Below are positions 8,419-18,124 of a stretch of 64,000 bases of DNA, piece after piece. The stretch's first letter is position 1. Every line of letters starts with the position of its first letter. This stretch comes from Nitrososphaerota archaeon (lineage in GTDB: Archaea; Thermoproteota; Nitrososphaeria_A; Caldarchaeales; Calditenuaceae), in assembly GCA_009889515.1 (NCBI GenBank), contig WUQR01000139.1:682001-746000 (forward strand), read 5' to 3'. A program made the translations under genes and the position numbers. A model generated the notes under the pieces. The model was not told the DNA's origin and did not search any database. It saw nothing but the letters and a program-made list of their open reading frames with translations.

Positions 8419-9684
8419 TTGGTGTATGACCTAGTGGTTGTTGGCGCGGGGATAGTTGGTTTGACCTCTGCCTATCATTTCGTCGAGAACAAGGGTGGCA
8501 GGGTGTTAATCATTGACGCCAATTCTGGCCCTGCTCAGGGGAATACAGCGAGGAGCGTGGGTGGGTTCCGTATGGGGCTGTTCACATCTCGGCTTAACAG
8601 GCTTATCTCAGAGACCACCGTCAAGTTCTACTTGGATGTCCAGAAAGGCGGCTATGACTTGGGGATTCACCAGCTGGGCTATCTAATCCTGCTAGACGTA
8701 GCCAAGTATGATCAATATGTTCAGCACGTCCAAGAGCTGCTCCAGGCCGGCTCCGCCATGCTTCTCTCCAAGGAAGATCTCAAGAAGAGAATAGGCTTTA
8801 TCGAGCTCGACTTGGATGACGAGGAGTCTAAGCTCCTAGAGCTGAAGCCTATCAAGGGCGCCATATTCTCTCCCCAAAGCGGATACTTGGATGTGGAGAA
8901 GCTGGCTCAGTTCTATTATGAAAAGCTCGTGGAGGCTGGTGTAGAGTTCCTCTTTAACACGAGGGTTGAGAGGCTTAGGCTGGCGCCGGTGAACAGGATT
9001 GGACACCCGAGGGAGCCTTTTGCCTGGCAGGAGAAGCAGGTAGAGTCGGTCGAGACATCGAAGGGCACTTTTGAGGCTGAGAGGTTCATTCTCGCAGCCG
9101 GGGCTTGGAGCCAAGAGCTGTTAGACCCGCTGGGGATTGACTCTTACATCAAGCCTAAAAAGAGGCAGATCTTCGCCTCTCCTGCCCGCGGAAGCCTTGA
9201 ATCCTTCTTTAACGTGGATGGGTTCAATGATTTCAACACACTCCCCATGACCTTTATTCCCAGGGGGCCATTTGTAGCCCCGCGTGTGAGGGATAGGAGC
9301 CTCTGGATGGGGCTGAGTGACGATATTGGGCGGAGGTGGGGTCTAGACTTCGAGGCCGAGGACCTCTTCTTCTACGACAATGTATACCCGCTCTTGAGGA
9401 AGATTTTCCCAGTAATTGAGGGTGTAAGGCCGCAGTCGAAGTGGGCTGGCTGCTACTCTATTAACACGATCGACGAGAACCCTGTGGCTTTCCGTGTGAT
9501 GAACCTAGTTGTGGCGACTGGGGGTAGTGGCAGCGGGGTCATGAAGGCGGACTCTCTGGGAAGGATTGCAGCCGCACTGGCTCTAGACCGGGGCGAAGTG
9601 GAGCTCTACGGAGGCGTAAAGGTGCCTTCGACGCTCCTAGGAATTAAGGAGAGGAGGATTGAGCCGGAGATGCTGGTCTTTTAA
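8419..9684 (+). CDS. FAD-dependent oxidoreductase, DAO family (glycine/sarcosine oxidase-like)
   Basis: A 421-residue flavoenzyme. The Rossmann motif GAGIVG lies at residues 9-14 directly after the start, and the C-terminal segment ATGGSGSGVMKADSLGRIAA is the second FAD-contact region of D-amino-acid-oxidase-fold enzymes. Such enzymes oxidise secondary or primary amines (sarcosine, glycine, D-amino acids, proline). The start is TTG at 8419 (a GTG follows at once); an in-frame TGA just upstream rules out longer forms. It is transcribed away from the importer operon, and a link with sarcosine or N-methyl amino acids from the hydantoin pathway is attractive but unproven. Confidence 0.85.
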   Translation: MVYDLVVVGAGIVGLTSAYHFVENKGGRVLIIDANSGPAQGNTARSVGGFRMGLFTSRLNRLISETTVKFYLDVQKGGYDLGIHQLGYLILLDVAKYDQYVQHVQELLQAGSAMLLSKEDLKKRIGFIELDLDDEESKLLELKPIKGAIFSPQSGYLDVEKLAQFYYEKLVEAGVEFLFNTRVERLRLAPVNRIGHPREPFAWQEKQVESVETSKGTFEAERFILAAGAWSQELLDPLGIDSYIKPKKRQIFASPARGSLESFFNVDGFNDFNTLPMTFIPRGPFVAPRVRDRSLWMGLSDDIGRRWGLDFEAEDLFFYDNVYPLLRKIFPVIEGVRPQSKWAGCYSINTIDENPVAFRVMNLVVATGGSGSGVMKADSLGRIAAALALDRGEVELYGGVKVPSTLLGIKERRIEPEMLVF

Positions 9685-9730
9685 ATGAGCGGCCTATACC
9701 TGATAATCTATAGCTTGTTTTGAAGGACAA

Positions 9731-9739
9731 CTTAAATAA
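9731..9739 (+). promoter_or_regulatory. TATA box of the Cdc48 gene
   Basis: CTTAAATAA centred about 32 bp before the ATG at 9767. Confidence 0.55.
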
Positions 9740-9766
9740 ACCCCTCTACATTTTGGGGTTGAGTCA

Positions 9767-11956
9767 ATGAGTAGTTCGATCCAACCAGTCCATGAGTTGA
9801 GGCTTAGGGTGGCAGAAGCGAGACAAAGGGATGTCGGATACGGGATAGCTAGGATTGACAGAGAGGTTGGGGCTTCCGCCGGCCTTGCTACAGGAGACGT
9901 GATTGAGATTCGCGGAAAAAAGCTGGCGGTTGCCACGCTCTGGCTGGGCTATCTTGAGGAGGAGAAGGACATTATCAGGATTGACGGCTACATAAGAAAT
10001 AATGCTGGCGTATCGCTTAATGACTATGTTCTGGTTAGGAAGGCACAGGTTAGGGAGGCGAAGCTTGTCACACTAGCACCTGTTAACAGCACCATTAAGC
10101 CTGATGAAAACTTCACGAAGCTTGTCAAGAGCCGCCTGATAGAGTATCCAGTCGTACAGAAGAACATTGTACCCGTACTCTTCTTTGGAAACCTCTTCAA
10201 CTTCGCAGTAATCCAGACAAGGCCTACCGGGGTTGTTAAGATTACCCCCAACACTAGAATCGTGATTCAGAGCAGGGCTGTGCAGGAGAAGTCCCTCAGC
10301 ACTCATGTGACATATGAGGACATCGGAGGGCTTGATGAGGAGATACAGAGGATTAGAGAGATGATTGAGCTCCCACTCAGGTTCCCCGAGCTCTTCCAGC
10401 GCCTCGGTATTGAGCCACCTAAGGGAGTGCTGCTCTATGGTCCGCCTGGCTGCGGTAAGACACTCCTAGCCAAGGCGGTGGCCACCGAGGCTGAGGCTAA
10501 CTTCATCCTGATTAACGGCCCTGAGATCATGAACAAGTACTATGGTGAGACTGAGGCTAAGTTGAGGGAGATTTTCAGGAGGGCTGAGGAGGAGGCCCCC
10601 AGCATAATATTCATTGACGAGATAGACGCGATCGCGCCTAAGAGGAGTGAGGTTACAGGAGAAGTGGAGAAGAGGGTTGTTGCCCAGCTCCTAGCACTGA
10701 TGGATGGTCTTGAAAGCAGGGGGCAGGTGATAGTTATCGGCGCGACTAACCGTCCTAACGCGCTGGACCCGGCTCTGAGGAGGCCTGGACGCTTTGATAG
10801 GGAGATCGAGATTGGTATACCTGATAAACGGGGTAGGAGAGAGATACTCCAGATCCACACGAGGGGTATGCCTCTTGCCTCTGATGTTGACCTTGACAAG
10901 CTCGCCGAGATGACTAAGGGATATACTGGCGCGGACATCGCCGCCCTATGCAGGGAGGCAGCGATGAAGTGTATCAGGAGAATACTCCCGAGCATCGACT
11001 TCAATGAGGAGAGGATATCGCCGGAGATACTTAACTCGCTGGAAGTGACCATGAAAGATTTCCACGAGGCTTACAGGGAGATTACTCCGACAGCCTTGAG
11101 GGAGGTTGAGATTGAGACGCCTACAGTCCGCTGGGAGGATGTGGGTGGACTCTCGGAGGTGAAGCAGAGGCTGGTCGAGGCCATTGAATGGCCGCTAAAG
11201 TATCCTGACAGATTCGAGAGGCTCGGCATCAGGCCTCCCAAGGGGATACTTCTCTACGGCCCACCCGGATGTGGCAAGACACTCCTAGCGAAGGCCATAG
11301 CTACCGAGGCTGAGGCGAACTTCGTAACCATTAAGGGACCAGAGATTTATTCAAAGTGGGTGGGTGAGTCAGAGAAGGCGATTAGGGAGGTCTTCAGGAA
11401 GGCTAGGCAAGCCGCACCCTGCATAGTGTTCCTGGACGAGATAGAGACCATCGCGCCGAGGAAGGATATCTTGGATGACAGCTCGGGCGTGACTCACAGA
11501 GTAGCCAGCCAGCTGCTGGCGGAGATGGACGGTATAGAGGAGCTGCGCGAAGTTGTGGTGATTGGGGCCACGAACAGGCCAGACCTAATGGACCCCTCAA
11601 TCCTGCGTCCTGGAAGGTTTGACAGGCTGATCTATGTTCCACCGCCCGATGATAAGGGAAGGTACGAGATACTGAGGATATATACTCGGTCCATGCCCCT
11701 GGCGGCGGATGTCGACCTCAAGAAGCTCGCGGCTATGACTGAGGGATACTCGGGGGCTGATTTAGAGTCTCTCTGCAGAGAGGCTGCCATGTCCGCATTG
11801 AGGAGGGATAAGGATGTCCAGCAAGTGTCGTGGAGCGACTTCCAAGAGGCTCTGAAGACGGTGAAGCCGAGTATAACTCCAAACATGCTCAAAGAGTATG
11901 AGAAGGTCGCGGAGCACCTGCGCGGCACAGAGAAGGCACTCCCAATGTTTGGATAA
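9767..11956 (+). CDS. cdc48: Cdc48/VCP-type AAA ATPase
   Basis: A 729-residue unfoldase with an N-terminal double-psi/beta-clam substrate domain (about 1-190) and two AAA modules. Walker A (GPPGCGKT) occurs near residues 225 and 498; the Walker B motifs are [12 protein letters not shown] and [12 protein letters not shown], and both modules carry arginine-finger segments (RPGRFDR). It acts as a hexamer that extracts and unfolds proteins for the proteasome or for remodelling. The length fits archaeal VAT/Cdc48. The C-terminus lacks a long acidic tail. A small winged-helix-like gene follows 8 bp later and is probably cotranscribed. Confidence 0.97.
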   Translation: MSSSIQPVHELRLRVAEARQRDVGYGIARIDREVGASAGLATGDVIEIRGKKLAVATLWLGYLEEEKDIIRIDGYIRNNAGVSLNDYVLVRKAQVREAKLVTLAPVNSTIKPDENFTKLVKSRLIEYPVVQKNIVPVLFFGNLFNFAVIQTRPTGVVKITPNTRIVIQSRAVQEKSLSTHVTYEDIGGLDEEIQRIREMIELPLRFPELFQRLGIEPPKGVLLYGPPGCGKTLLAKAVATEAEANFILINGPEIMNKYYGETEAKLREIFRRAEEEAPSIIFIDEIDAIAPKRSEVTGEVEKRVVAQLLALMDGLESRGQVIVIGATNRPNALDPALRRPGRFDREIEIGIPDKRGRREILQIHTRGMPLASDVDLDKLAEMTKGYTGADIAALCREAAMKCIRRILPSIDFNEERISPEILNSLEVTMKDFHEAYREITPTALREVEIETPTVRWEDVGGLSEVKQRLVEAIEWPLKYPDRFERLGIRPPKGILLYGPPGCGKTLLAKAIATEAEANFVTIKGPEIYSKWVGESEKAIREVFRKARQAAPCIVFLDEIETIAPRKDILDDSSGVTHRVASQLLAEMDGIEELREVVVIGATNRPDLMDPSILRPGRFDRLIYVPPPDDKGRYEILRIYTRSMPLAADVDLKKLAAMTEGYSGADLESLCREAAMSALRRDKDVQQVSWSDFQEALKTVKPSITPNMLKEYEKVAEHLRGTEKALPMFG

Positions 11957-11964
11957 TCACCATT

Positions 11965-12168
11965 ATGGATCCACAAGACGTAGTCGAGGTTTTGAGGCGT
12001 AACAATAAGAAGATGATGGAGTCAGCCCTCTTGGAGGCTTTGAATACGAGGGGGAGGGTGACTAGCGCTAAGGAGCTTCGAGAGGCGCTAATCGTTCTCG
12101 AGGTGCGGGGGCTCGTAAGGGTTCATAGCCTCGATGAGGAGAGGAGGCTTATCATACTTCTAGAGTAG
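11965..12168 (+). CDS. Small hypothetical protein, winged-helix-like
   Basis: A 67-residue protein (MDPQDVVEVLRRNNKKM start) that begins 8 bp after cdc48 and ends 9 bp inside the converging fen1 gene. The predicted pattern is helix-helix-helix followed by a short beta hairpin (VRGLVRVHSLDEERRLIILLE), which resembles a minimal winged helix. I do not recognise a family. Tight spacing suggests cotranscription with cdc48, and an adaptor or regulator role is possible. The good codon pattern and position support a real gene. Confidence 0.6.
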   Translation: MDPQDVVEVLRRNNKKMMESALLEALNTRGRVTSAKELREALIVLEVRGLVRVHSLDEERRLIILLE

Positions 12169-13197
12169 CCATCGGTCGAGAGAGGTTACCTTCTTTTTCT
12201 CGGACACAGCTGCCTCGATCTCATTGAGCTCCTTCTCAACCCGCTCGGGGGAAAAGTCGTGCTCATCACACAGCATCTTTAGTACAGCTTCCTTGTCGAT
12301 GTCACGCCAATCCAGCTGGTAGTCCTTTTTTACTTCGGGCTCGAGGAAGAGTTGTCTGACAGCGTCTATGTCGATCTCGATAGATTTGTTGAGTGCAGCT
12401 AAGGCTTTTTCTACCGAGCCATGCTCCTTTATGAGTTCGTAGGCCTTTTTCGGCCCGATTCCCTTGACTCCCTCAAAGTAGTCTGTGCCTATCAGTATGG
12501 CCATTTCGATTAGCTCCCTCCTACCTATGCCCAGCGAGTTGAAGAGCTTGTCAGAGTAAACAACCTCGGGCTCTACGGTTATGTACTCGTCTTTCCGTGG
12601 GAGTTTTCTTTTCCCAACGATGGAGAGGTTTCGCACAAGCCTTGGCGTCCCGAAGAGTATTGAGTCGTAGTCCTGCGAGGCTGAAGCCCAAGCATCTCCG
12701 CGCATGGCCATGTATGCTGCTTGGGCTTCTCCCTCCGACGGCGCTATCACTGAGGGTATACCCATCGCCTCTAGGAGTTGTATGGAGGTCTCGACCATGT
12801 ATTTCTCCAGTGTTGCTGACTGTGTAGCGTATTTTCGCGCCTCCTCCACCTCGCCCGCCGCTAAGGCCGCCTCATACATCTTTTTAGCCCTCTCCCTCAG
12901 CTCTATCCTCTTCCTTATCGTCTCCCTCTTGAGCTGGGGAGGCTGGCCGTCAAAGACATAGACGACTTTAATCCCATTCTTGATGAAGTTTGCTGTCCTG
13001 AAGAATAGGCCGCTGAGGTGGCTGGTCACACGCCCCTTTCTGTCTTGGAGCGGTCTCCCATCAGGCCCCCTGATTATCGAGAGGAACTGGTAGAGGATGT
13101 TGTACCCGTCTATGGCTATTACTTTCCCGGATAAATCGCTGAGCTGGATTGTCTGGACGGCCTCCTGCGGTATTAGGTCTCCAAGCTTTACACCCAA
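12160..13197 (-). CDS. fen: Flap endonuclease 1
   Basis: A 345-residue structure-specific nuclease that removes 5' flaps during Okazaki fragment maturation and repair. The N-nuclease domain (IAIDGYNILYQFL at about 28-40), the I-domain with PSEGEAQAAYMA, and the helix-hairpin-helix segment (LIGTDYFEGVKGIGPKKAYELI) are all present. The C-terminal TSLDRWLL is a PCNA-binding peptide. The start is TTG, with AAGGGG a few bases upstream as a plausible ribosome site. It converges with the small gene at 11965 over 9 bp. Confidence 0.96.
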   Translation of the reverse strand: MGVKLGDLIPQEAVQTIQLSDLSGKVIAIDGYNILYQFLSIIRGPDGRPLQDRKGRVTSHLSGLFFRTANFIKNGIKVVYVFDGQPPQLKRETIRKRIELRERAKKMYEAALAAGEVEEARKYATQSATLEKYMVETSIQLLEAMGIPSVIAPSEGEAQAAYMAMRGDAWASASQDYDSILFGTPRLVRNLSIVGKRKLPRKDEYITVEPEVVYSDKLFNSLGIGRRELIEMAILIGTDYFEGVKGIGPKKAYELIKEHGSVEKALAALNKSIEIDIDAVRQLFLEPEVKKDYQLDWRDIDKEAVLKMLCDEHDFSPERVEKELNEIEAAVSEKKKVTSLDRWLL

Positions 13198-13256
13198 GCC
13201 CCTTCTAAGTATTAACTGCCCTCCCTAGATGGATAAACCTTTCTCCACCTCATGGG

Positions 13257-14333
13257 TCAACTGGTCCTAGCCGGCCTAGAGGAGCGAACCTCAATATCAG
13301 CTACCATGAGGCTTCTGCTGGGCGAGACCGGTTTGAGCCTTTTTACCATTATGTCGCAGGAAGCCCCCAATTCGGTCAGCCTCTCCAGTATTTTCGAGCG
13401 CCACTCCTCAGTGTCTTCTGCGAAGCCGTATAGGTGGATTACTCCGCGTCCACGTAGGATTTTGAGGGCTGTGTCGAGGAAGCTGAATGGGTCTGATGGA
13501 TAGTTCATGACGACCCTGTCCGCGGTAACCTGGTTATTAGAGAATGTCGTTCTGCAGTCGCCGAATAGTGGCACTACACGCCCAGTCAGCCTGTTGACCT
13601 GGATGTTTTTAACCAGCAAATCATAGGCTTCCGGGTTTATCTCCGAGGCGTAGACCCTGGCTCCCGCATGTTTAGCAATAGCCACCGCGAAGGGGCCGAC
13701 ACCGGCGAACATGTCGGCAACAACCTCATCACTCCTCGTCAACCCCGCTATCCTCATCCTCTCGCCTGCGAGCCGCGGATTGAAATAGACCTTCTCAAGG
13801 TCCACATGGAAGACGCAGCCATGCTCCTTGTGGGCAGTAAATGTACGCGCCTCTCCGGCGAGGTGTACGAGTCTCCTAGTCCTGTAGACCCCTTCCACAG
13901 GCCCTGCTTCTCCGAGGACAACTTTTACCGAAGGGTTGACCCGAATTATAGCCTCACCTATCTGCTCTCCAAGCTGTTCAAGACCCTCGGGTATATGCAC
14001 TACCGCTATATCACCCACAATGTCGTAGGATGAGGGGAGTTTTTCGAGTAGTTCATCGCGTACTAGGCCTGCTAGCGCCTCTCTAATGCTACGTGGGGTT
14101 GTGCGCCTCTCCTGAAACTCCTCCCACACCAGCTGGCACCCCAGATCTGGTGGTACGATCTCCTCCGCTTGGAGGATATCTGGCTTGAGGGGGAAGACAA
14201 CTTTGTCCCCTGTCCTCAGGGGCTTAAGGGAGGGCTCTATCGCGGACCTTTTCACCAAAATTTCTCTTATCCTCTCGGCGTAAATCGTTGGAACTGAAAC
14301 TCCCAGCCTCTTTACCTTCCGCGTGTCAAGCAT
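13257..14333 (-). CDS. trm5: tRNA (guanine(37)-N1)-methyltransferase, archaeal Trm5
   Basis: A 358-residue S-adenosylmethionine-dependent enzyme that makes m1G37 next to the anticodon and so prevents frameshifting. The methyltransferase core shows VADMFAGVGPFAVAIAK (SAM motif I) and VYASEINPEAYDLL, and VVMNYPSDPFSFLD corresponds to the Trm5 NxP motif. The N-terminal part matches the D1/D2 region of archaeal Trm5. The gene overlaps the end of the upstream GTPase gene by 8 bp. Confidence 0.92.
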   Translation of the reverse strand: MLDTRKVKRLGVSVPTIYAERIREILVKRSAIEPSLKPLRTGDKVVFPLKPDILQAEEIVPPDLGCQLVWEEFQERRTTPRSIREALAGLVRDELLEKLPSSYDIVGDIAVVHIPEGLEQLGEQIGEAIIRVNPSVKVVLGEAGPVEGVYRTRRLVHLAGEARTFTAHKEHGCVFHVDLEKVYFNPRLAGERMRIAGLTRSDEVVADMFAGVGPFAVAIAKHAGARVYASEINPEAYDLLVKNIQVNRLTGRVVPLFGDCRTTFSNNQVTADRVVMNYPSDPFSFLDTALKILRGRGVIHLYGFAEDTEEWRSKILERLTELGASCDIMVKRLKPVSPSRSLMVADIEVRSSRPARTS

Positions 14334-15900
14334 ATCGGAGTATTTTCTTTATTACCCCTATTCCCTTAGTCCGTCCCTCCCTCAAGACAAACCTGTCTTG
14401 CGGATAGACCAGCATCGGGCTGTATTTGAACTCGAGGACGGCGTTTCCCTGCTCTCCGGGCTTCACATACTCCCTATCCAGCTCCACAATTCTAACGCTC
14501 TGTGATATGGTGTGGCACTGCATGACAGGCTCATATCCGGGGGCGAACCTGCTAGGATTATTGAGTACTAGGACCTCAGCGGAAAAGCTCCAGACCGCGT
14601 GGGGCGAGAGCTCCTCATCGCAAAGGACCATCCCCCTGCGAATTTCGTCATGAGCGACGCCCCTAATCGCGACTCCGACGACATAGCCTGCGACGGCCTC
14701 CTCTACTCTGGTGTTGTGGATCTCTATGCTCCGCGCCTTGACCCGCTTGAACCCGCCGTCGGGGTAGGGGCCGAGTAGTAGTTCTGCGCCTGCCCTCAGC
14801 CTTCCCTGCCTAACGGTGCCAGAGACCACGCTCCCAACACCCTCGATGTCGTAGATTCTATCGATGTAGAGTAGGAATGGTTTGTCAAGTGGCTTTTCTC
14901 GCTGCGGCAGTAGGGCCAAAAGTCTGTACAGGTTCTCAAACCCCTCCAGAGTCCTCGCAGAGACCTCTAATATAGGCACAACAAGACCTGTCTTGTCGTA
15001 TACTACGTCTATGTCTGACGGCTCCCGTATGAGGAAGGGGATTCGGCCAACCCTCTTCAGGAGCTGGGCAACCCCCTCCCTAACCTCCACAACTCTACTC
15101 TGAGCTACTTTGTCTTTCTTCGTGATGCACACTATCACCGGAATTCCTAGGCCTAGCATGATACCCAGATGCTCGCGTGTAAGATGTGTAACCCCGTCAT
15201 CCGCAGCAACGACGAGTACTCCATAGTCCACTTCCTGCCCCACAAGGCCCCTGATTGTCGTCCTTAGCCAAGGCTCATGCCCCACAGTGTCCACGAAGCT
15301 GATAAGCTTCTCACCCTCCTCCACAATCCTCACACGCTCCATCTTGTCTAGGGGGTTGCTCATCGTCAAGGGCTTACCTCCTTTAAACCCTAGGACTGCG
15401 AGGTGGATATCGGCGGAGAGGTTCCTCTCAACCTCGTGGGGTAGTGTGTCGAGGTATAACCACTTTTTACCGTCGTCCGGCTGGTTTGTGAGGAGGCAGG
15501 CGATGAGTGTCGACTTGCCGTGGTTAACATGGCCCGCCACGGCCACAGTGATGTGCGGCTTAGCAGCCGTGGGGAGTGACTCTATCACAACCCTTGCTAT
15601 CAAGCCCTTCTCCGTCTCAAACCTCTCCACCCTCCTAATCCTAGCACCGCTCTCCGCCACCACTGCGGAGAGAACCGAGAGGCTCATCTCCAAATCATAC
15701 TCACTCAGCCCCACCACCACACCGTCATCATTTACCCCCAATAGATAGACCGCCACCCCGCCCCCCTCCAGCAGATGCGACTTAAGCTGAGTGCTTAGCT
15801 GCTGCCTCCTCTCGGGCTTCAAATGCACGAGCGGGATGAGCCTCTCCTTAAACTCGATATGCTGTCCCTCGTTGGGCGGGAGCTTAATGTGTCTCGACAC
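14326..15900 (-). CDS. GTPBP1-like translational GTPase
   Basis: A 524-residue protein of the EF-1A superfamily. A non-GTPase N-terminal region (about 1-115) precedes the G domain: G1 VAGHVNHGKST at 121-131, G3 FVDTVGHEPWL, G4 ITKKD. EF-Tu-like domains 2 and 3 follow (SVVSGTVRQGRL and the C-terminal barrel). This layout matches the GTPBP1/GTPBP2 group, which in eukaryotes is tied to ribosome rescue and mRNA turnover; archaeal function is not established. It begins with GTG and overlaps trm5 by 8 bp, so the two are coexpressed. Confidence 0.88.
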   Translation of the reverse strand: MSRHIKLPPNEGQHIEFKERLIPLVHLKPERRQQLSTQLKSHLLEGGGVAVYLLGVNDDGVVVGLSEYDLEMSLSVLSAVVAESGARIRRVERFETEKGLIARVVIESLPTAAKPHITVAVAGHVNHGKSTLIACLLTNQPDDGKKWLYLDTLPHEVERNLSADIHLAVLGFKGGKPLTMSNPLDKMERVRIVEEGEKLISFVDTVGHEPWLRTTIRGLVGQEVDYGVLVVAADDGVTHLTREHLGIMLGLGIPVIVCITKKDKVAQSRVVEVREGVAQLLKRVGRIPFLIREPSDIDVVYDKTGLVVPILEVSARTLEGFENLYRLLALLPQREKPLDKPFLLYIDRIYDIEGVGSVVSGTVRQGRLRAGAELLLGPYPDGGFKRVKARSIEIHNTRVEEAVAGYVVGVAIRGVAHDEIRRGMVLCDEELSPHAVWSFSAEVLVLNNPSRFAPGYEPVMQCHTISQSVRIVELDREYVKPGEQGNAVLEFKYSPMLVYPQDRFVLREGRTKGIGVIKKILRYA

Positions 15901-15933
15901 TCTAACCTTCAGTGTATCGAGGCGGATTTAGTT

Positions 15934-16452
15934 TTATCGCAGCTCCTCCCCCGCATGCCTCCTCTCATGCTGTATGAGCCTCCTCTTCAAGTCCAGACCT
16001 GCTGAGAACCCTCCAAGCCCTCCCTGAGCCTCAATAACCCTGTGACAGGGCACGACAAGCATGAGGTGGTTCGCTGACAGAGCCCTGCCCACAGGCCTAG
16101 GCGAAGAACAGCCAATCTCTTTCGCAACCCAAGAGTAGCTTCGCGTTGATCCGAAGGGGATCTCCATAGTCTTCTTCCAGACCCTGACTTGAAAATCGGT
16201 TCCAAAGAAGCTGACGGGCAGACTAAACGAGCTCCGCCTACCCTCAAAATACTCGATGAGCTGCGCCTCCGCCTCTTCAATCAACCCGCTCCCCCTTCCC
16301 GCTGGAGGTGGAAGCCCCCAGGCCCGCAAAAACTCAACCGCCTCCCCATCACCCACACCCACAAAGAGCAGGTGATCCTCACTTGCTGCAACCTCTACGC
16401 GGCCGAGCCAAGACCTGATCGAGCGGACAAAAGTCTTTACAACCAACCTCAC
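15934..16452 (-). CDS. ogt: Methylated-DNA--protein-cysteine S-methyltransferase
   Basis: A 172-residue suicidal repair protein that removes O6-alkyl groups from guanine. The acceptor cysteine is C136 in VVPCHRVI, and the supporting Asn lies in ALSANHLM (N128). The helix-turn-helix DNA-binding region (GSTRSYSWVAKEIG) is intact. The GTG at 16452 is leaderless relative to the shared AT-rich promoter at 16474-16484. Confidence 0.94.
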   Translation of the reverse strand: MRLVVKTFVRSIRSWLGRVEVAASEDHLLFVGVGDGEAVEFLRAWGLPPPAGRGSGLIEEAEAQLIEYFEGRRSSFSLPVSFFGTDFQVRVWKKTMEIPFGSTRSYSWVAKEIGCSSPRPVGRALSANHLMLVVPCHRVIEAQGGLGGFSAGLDLKRRLIQHERRHAGEELR

Positions 16453-16473
16453 TGAACACGTTCCCGCCCGACG

Positions 16474-16484
16474 ATATATTAATA
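16474..16484. promoter_or_regulatory. AT-rich box shared by divergent ogt and the dehydrogenase gene
   Basis: ATATATTAATA contains the palindromes ATATAT and TATTAATA. Read rightwards it lies about 25 bp before the ATG at 16502; read leftwards about 28 bp before the GTG at 16452. One composite box can serve both genes. Confidence 0.5.
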
Positions 16485-16501
16485 GTCTTGGCTACACCTC
16501 G

Positions 16502-17419
16502 ATGCCCGTGGCCAGGATAGGTTTCATCGGCCTCGGCTTGATGGGGAAGCCGATGGCTAAGAGGCTGCTGTCCGCGGGGCACGAGCTGAAGGTGTTTAAC
16601 AGGAGTAGGGGGCCGGTCGAGGAGCTTGTAAGACTGGGAGCGGAGGCGGCGGGCTCTCCCGCGGAGACTGCTAGTGAGTCCGACTACACGATCCTGATGC
16701 TCCCGGACTCCAAGGACGTGAGGCTTGTGGTGCTGGGTGAAAGGGGAGTCATTCAGGCAGCCAAGCCCGGCTCGACCGTCATAGACATGTCGACCATCTC
16801 GCCGGTGGTTGAGAGGGAGATATATGCGACTTTGAAAGAGAGGGGGGTAGGGTATCTTGACGCACCCGTGACAGGAGGGACAATAGGCGCTGAGCAGGGA
16901 ACACTCGCAATCATGGTCGGAGGAGACTACGCTGTCTTCAAGAAGGCCGAGCCGATACTACGAGTCCTCGGCCAGAGGATTGTCTACATGGGTCCAAGCG
17001 GCTCGGGTCAGATGACGAAGATATGCAACCAGATATCGGTAGCCCTCTCCCTACTCGGAGCTTGTGAAGCCCTCCTACTTGCCTCAAAATCGGGCCTAGA
17101 CCTCGACAAGGTAATAGAGATCATATCGTCTGGGGCGGGGGCCTCGTGGCAGCTAGCCAACCTCGGACCCGCAATTGTCAATAGAGATTTTAGACCTGGT
17201 TTCAAGGCAGAGCATCTGATGAAAGACCTCCGCATAGCTCTCGAAATAGGTCAGGAGCTCAACCTACCACTCCTTGGCACAGCGCTTGTACATCAGCTCT
17301 TCAAATCATTGGTTGCCAGAGGAGAAGGAGCGCTAGGCACGCAGGCGGTTGTCAAAGTATTGGAGGACTTGGCTCACCATATCGTATCAAGGTCACTTGG
17401 AGGCGCCGAGGAATCTTAG
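16502..17419 (+). CDS. NAD-binding beta-hydroxyacid dehydrogenase (3-hydroxyisobutyrate dehydrogenase/GlxR family)
   Basis: A 305-residue oxidoreductase. It has the Rossmann motif GFIGLGLMG at residues 7-15, the substrate-site motif DAPVTGGTIGAEQGTLAIMVGG at 120-141, and the catalytic lysine K173 in GQMTKICNQ. Family members act on 3-hydroxyisobutyrate, tartronate semialdehyde or succinic semialdehyde. The NAD/NADP choice is unclear; the residues after the second strand (NRSRGP) favour NADP as in GlxR/GHB types. It converges with the TatD gene over 27 bp. Confidence 0.88.
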   Translation: MPVARIGFIGLGLMGKPMAKRLLSAGHELKVFNRSRGPVEELVRLGAEAAGSPAETASESDYTILMLPDSKDVRLVVLGERGVIQAAKPGSTVIDMSTISPVVEREIYATLKERGVGYLDAPVTGGTIGAEQGTLAIMVGGDYAVFKKAEPILRVLGQRIVYMGPSGSGQMTKICNQISVALSLLGACEALLLASKSGLDLDKVIEIISSGAGASWQLANLGPAIVNRDFRPGFKAEHLMKDLRIALEIGQELNLPLLGTALVHQLFKSLVARGEGALGTQAVVKVLEDLAHHIVSRSLGGAEES

Positions 17420-18124
17420 ATAGTTTTCATAAATCTGGCTGGACACCTCCGCCACTGTCAGCCCCTTGACAGACGCTATTGTGTTGATGAGCCCAGGCAA
17501 GCTTTTCGGGGTCAGCTCTATTCCCCTATAGTTGTAGGGCCCGTCGCTCTCAGTAAGGATGATGTCCATATCGGCTTCCCGGAGAATCTGCATGTGCCTC
17601 GGCTGGATTGTCACGGCTGGATTGATCGAGATAAAGTAGCTCGCATCCTTGATCTCTTTGAGCAGCTCAGGCGGTCCTGTGTACCAATGTAGTAGGAGGG
17701 ACTTCACGCCTAGCTTTATGCAAGTCTTTACTACCGAGTCCCATCCTCCGAGGGCGTGGACATTTAGTGGGAGCCCGTTTTCAGCGGCTAGCTCACATAT
17801 TTCAGTGAAAACCTTTAACTGCTCCTTGAAAGATGCCTTGGCGAATCGCAAGTCGACGCCCACCTCGCCTAGACCCGACGCCCCGCCAGAAACCGCAAGC
17901 CTCTTTATGTTTTCCAGCTCATCAAAGTTCTTGTGAAGATTCCAAGGGTGCAGTCCAACGAAGGGGTCAATATTCCTAAACCTCTTCGCCAACTCGAGGG
18001 TAGCTCCAGAAGACTCTAAGTCCATTGCAACACCGGCGATCCTAATCTTCCCGAAACTCTTGATCTCCTCATCACTATACTCGTGGACGTGGCAGTGTGC
18101 GTCGACGAGGACTGTCTCGCTCAT
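17393..18124 (-). CDS. TatD-family metal-dependent hydrolase
   Basis: A 243-residue TIM-barrel amidohydrolase. The metal-ligand set is visible: H10 and H12 (DAHCHVH), E87 (LGEVGVD), H123 (NVHALGG), H146 (LLHWYTG) and D194 (TESDGPY). Members act as DNases or as deacylases. The start overlaps the stop of pyrG by 4 bp, so it is the second gene of a two-gene unit. Its last 27 bp run antisense to the converging dehydrogenase gene. Confidence 0.88.
   Translation of the reverse strand: MSETVLVDAHCHVHEYSDEEIKSFGKIRIAGVAMDLESSGATLELAKRFRNIDPFVGLHPWNLHKNFDELENIKRLAVSGGASGLGEVGVDLRFAKASFKEQLKVFTEICELAAENGLPLNVHALGGWDSVVKTCIKLGVKSLLLHWYTGPPELLKEIKDASYFISINPAVTIQPRHMQILREADMDIILTESDGPYNYRGIELTPKSLPGLINTIASVKGLTVAEVSSQIYENYLRFLGASK

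Noticed and set aside
10540-11052. 170-codon reverse ORF opposite cdc48
   Set aside because: It is Ser/Ile-rich, lies wholly in the antisense of a conserved AAA module and has no start signals.
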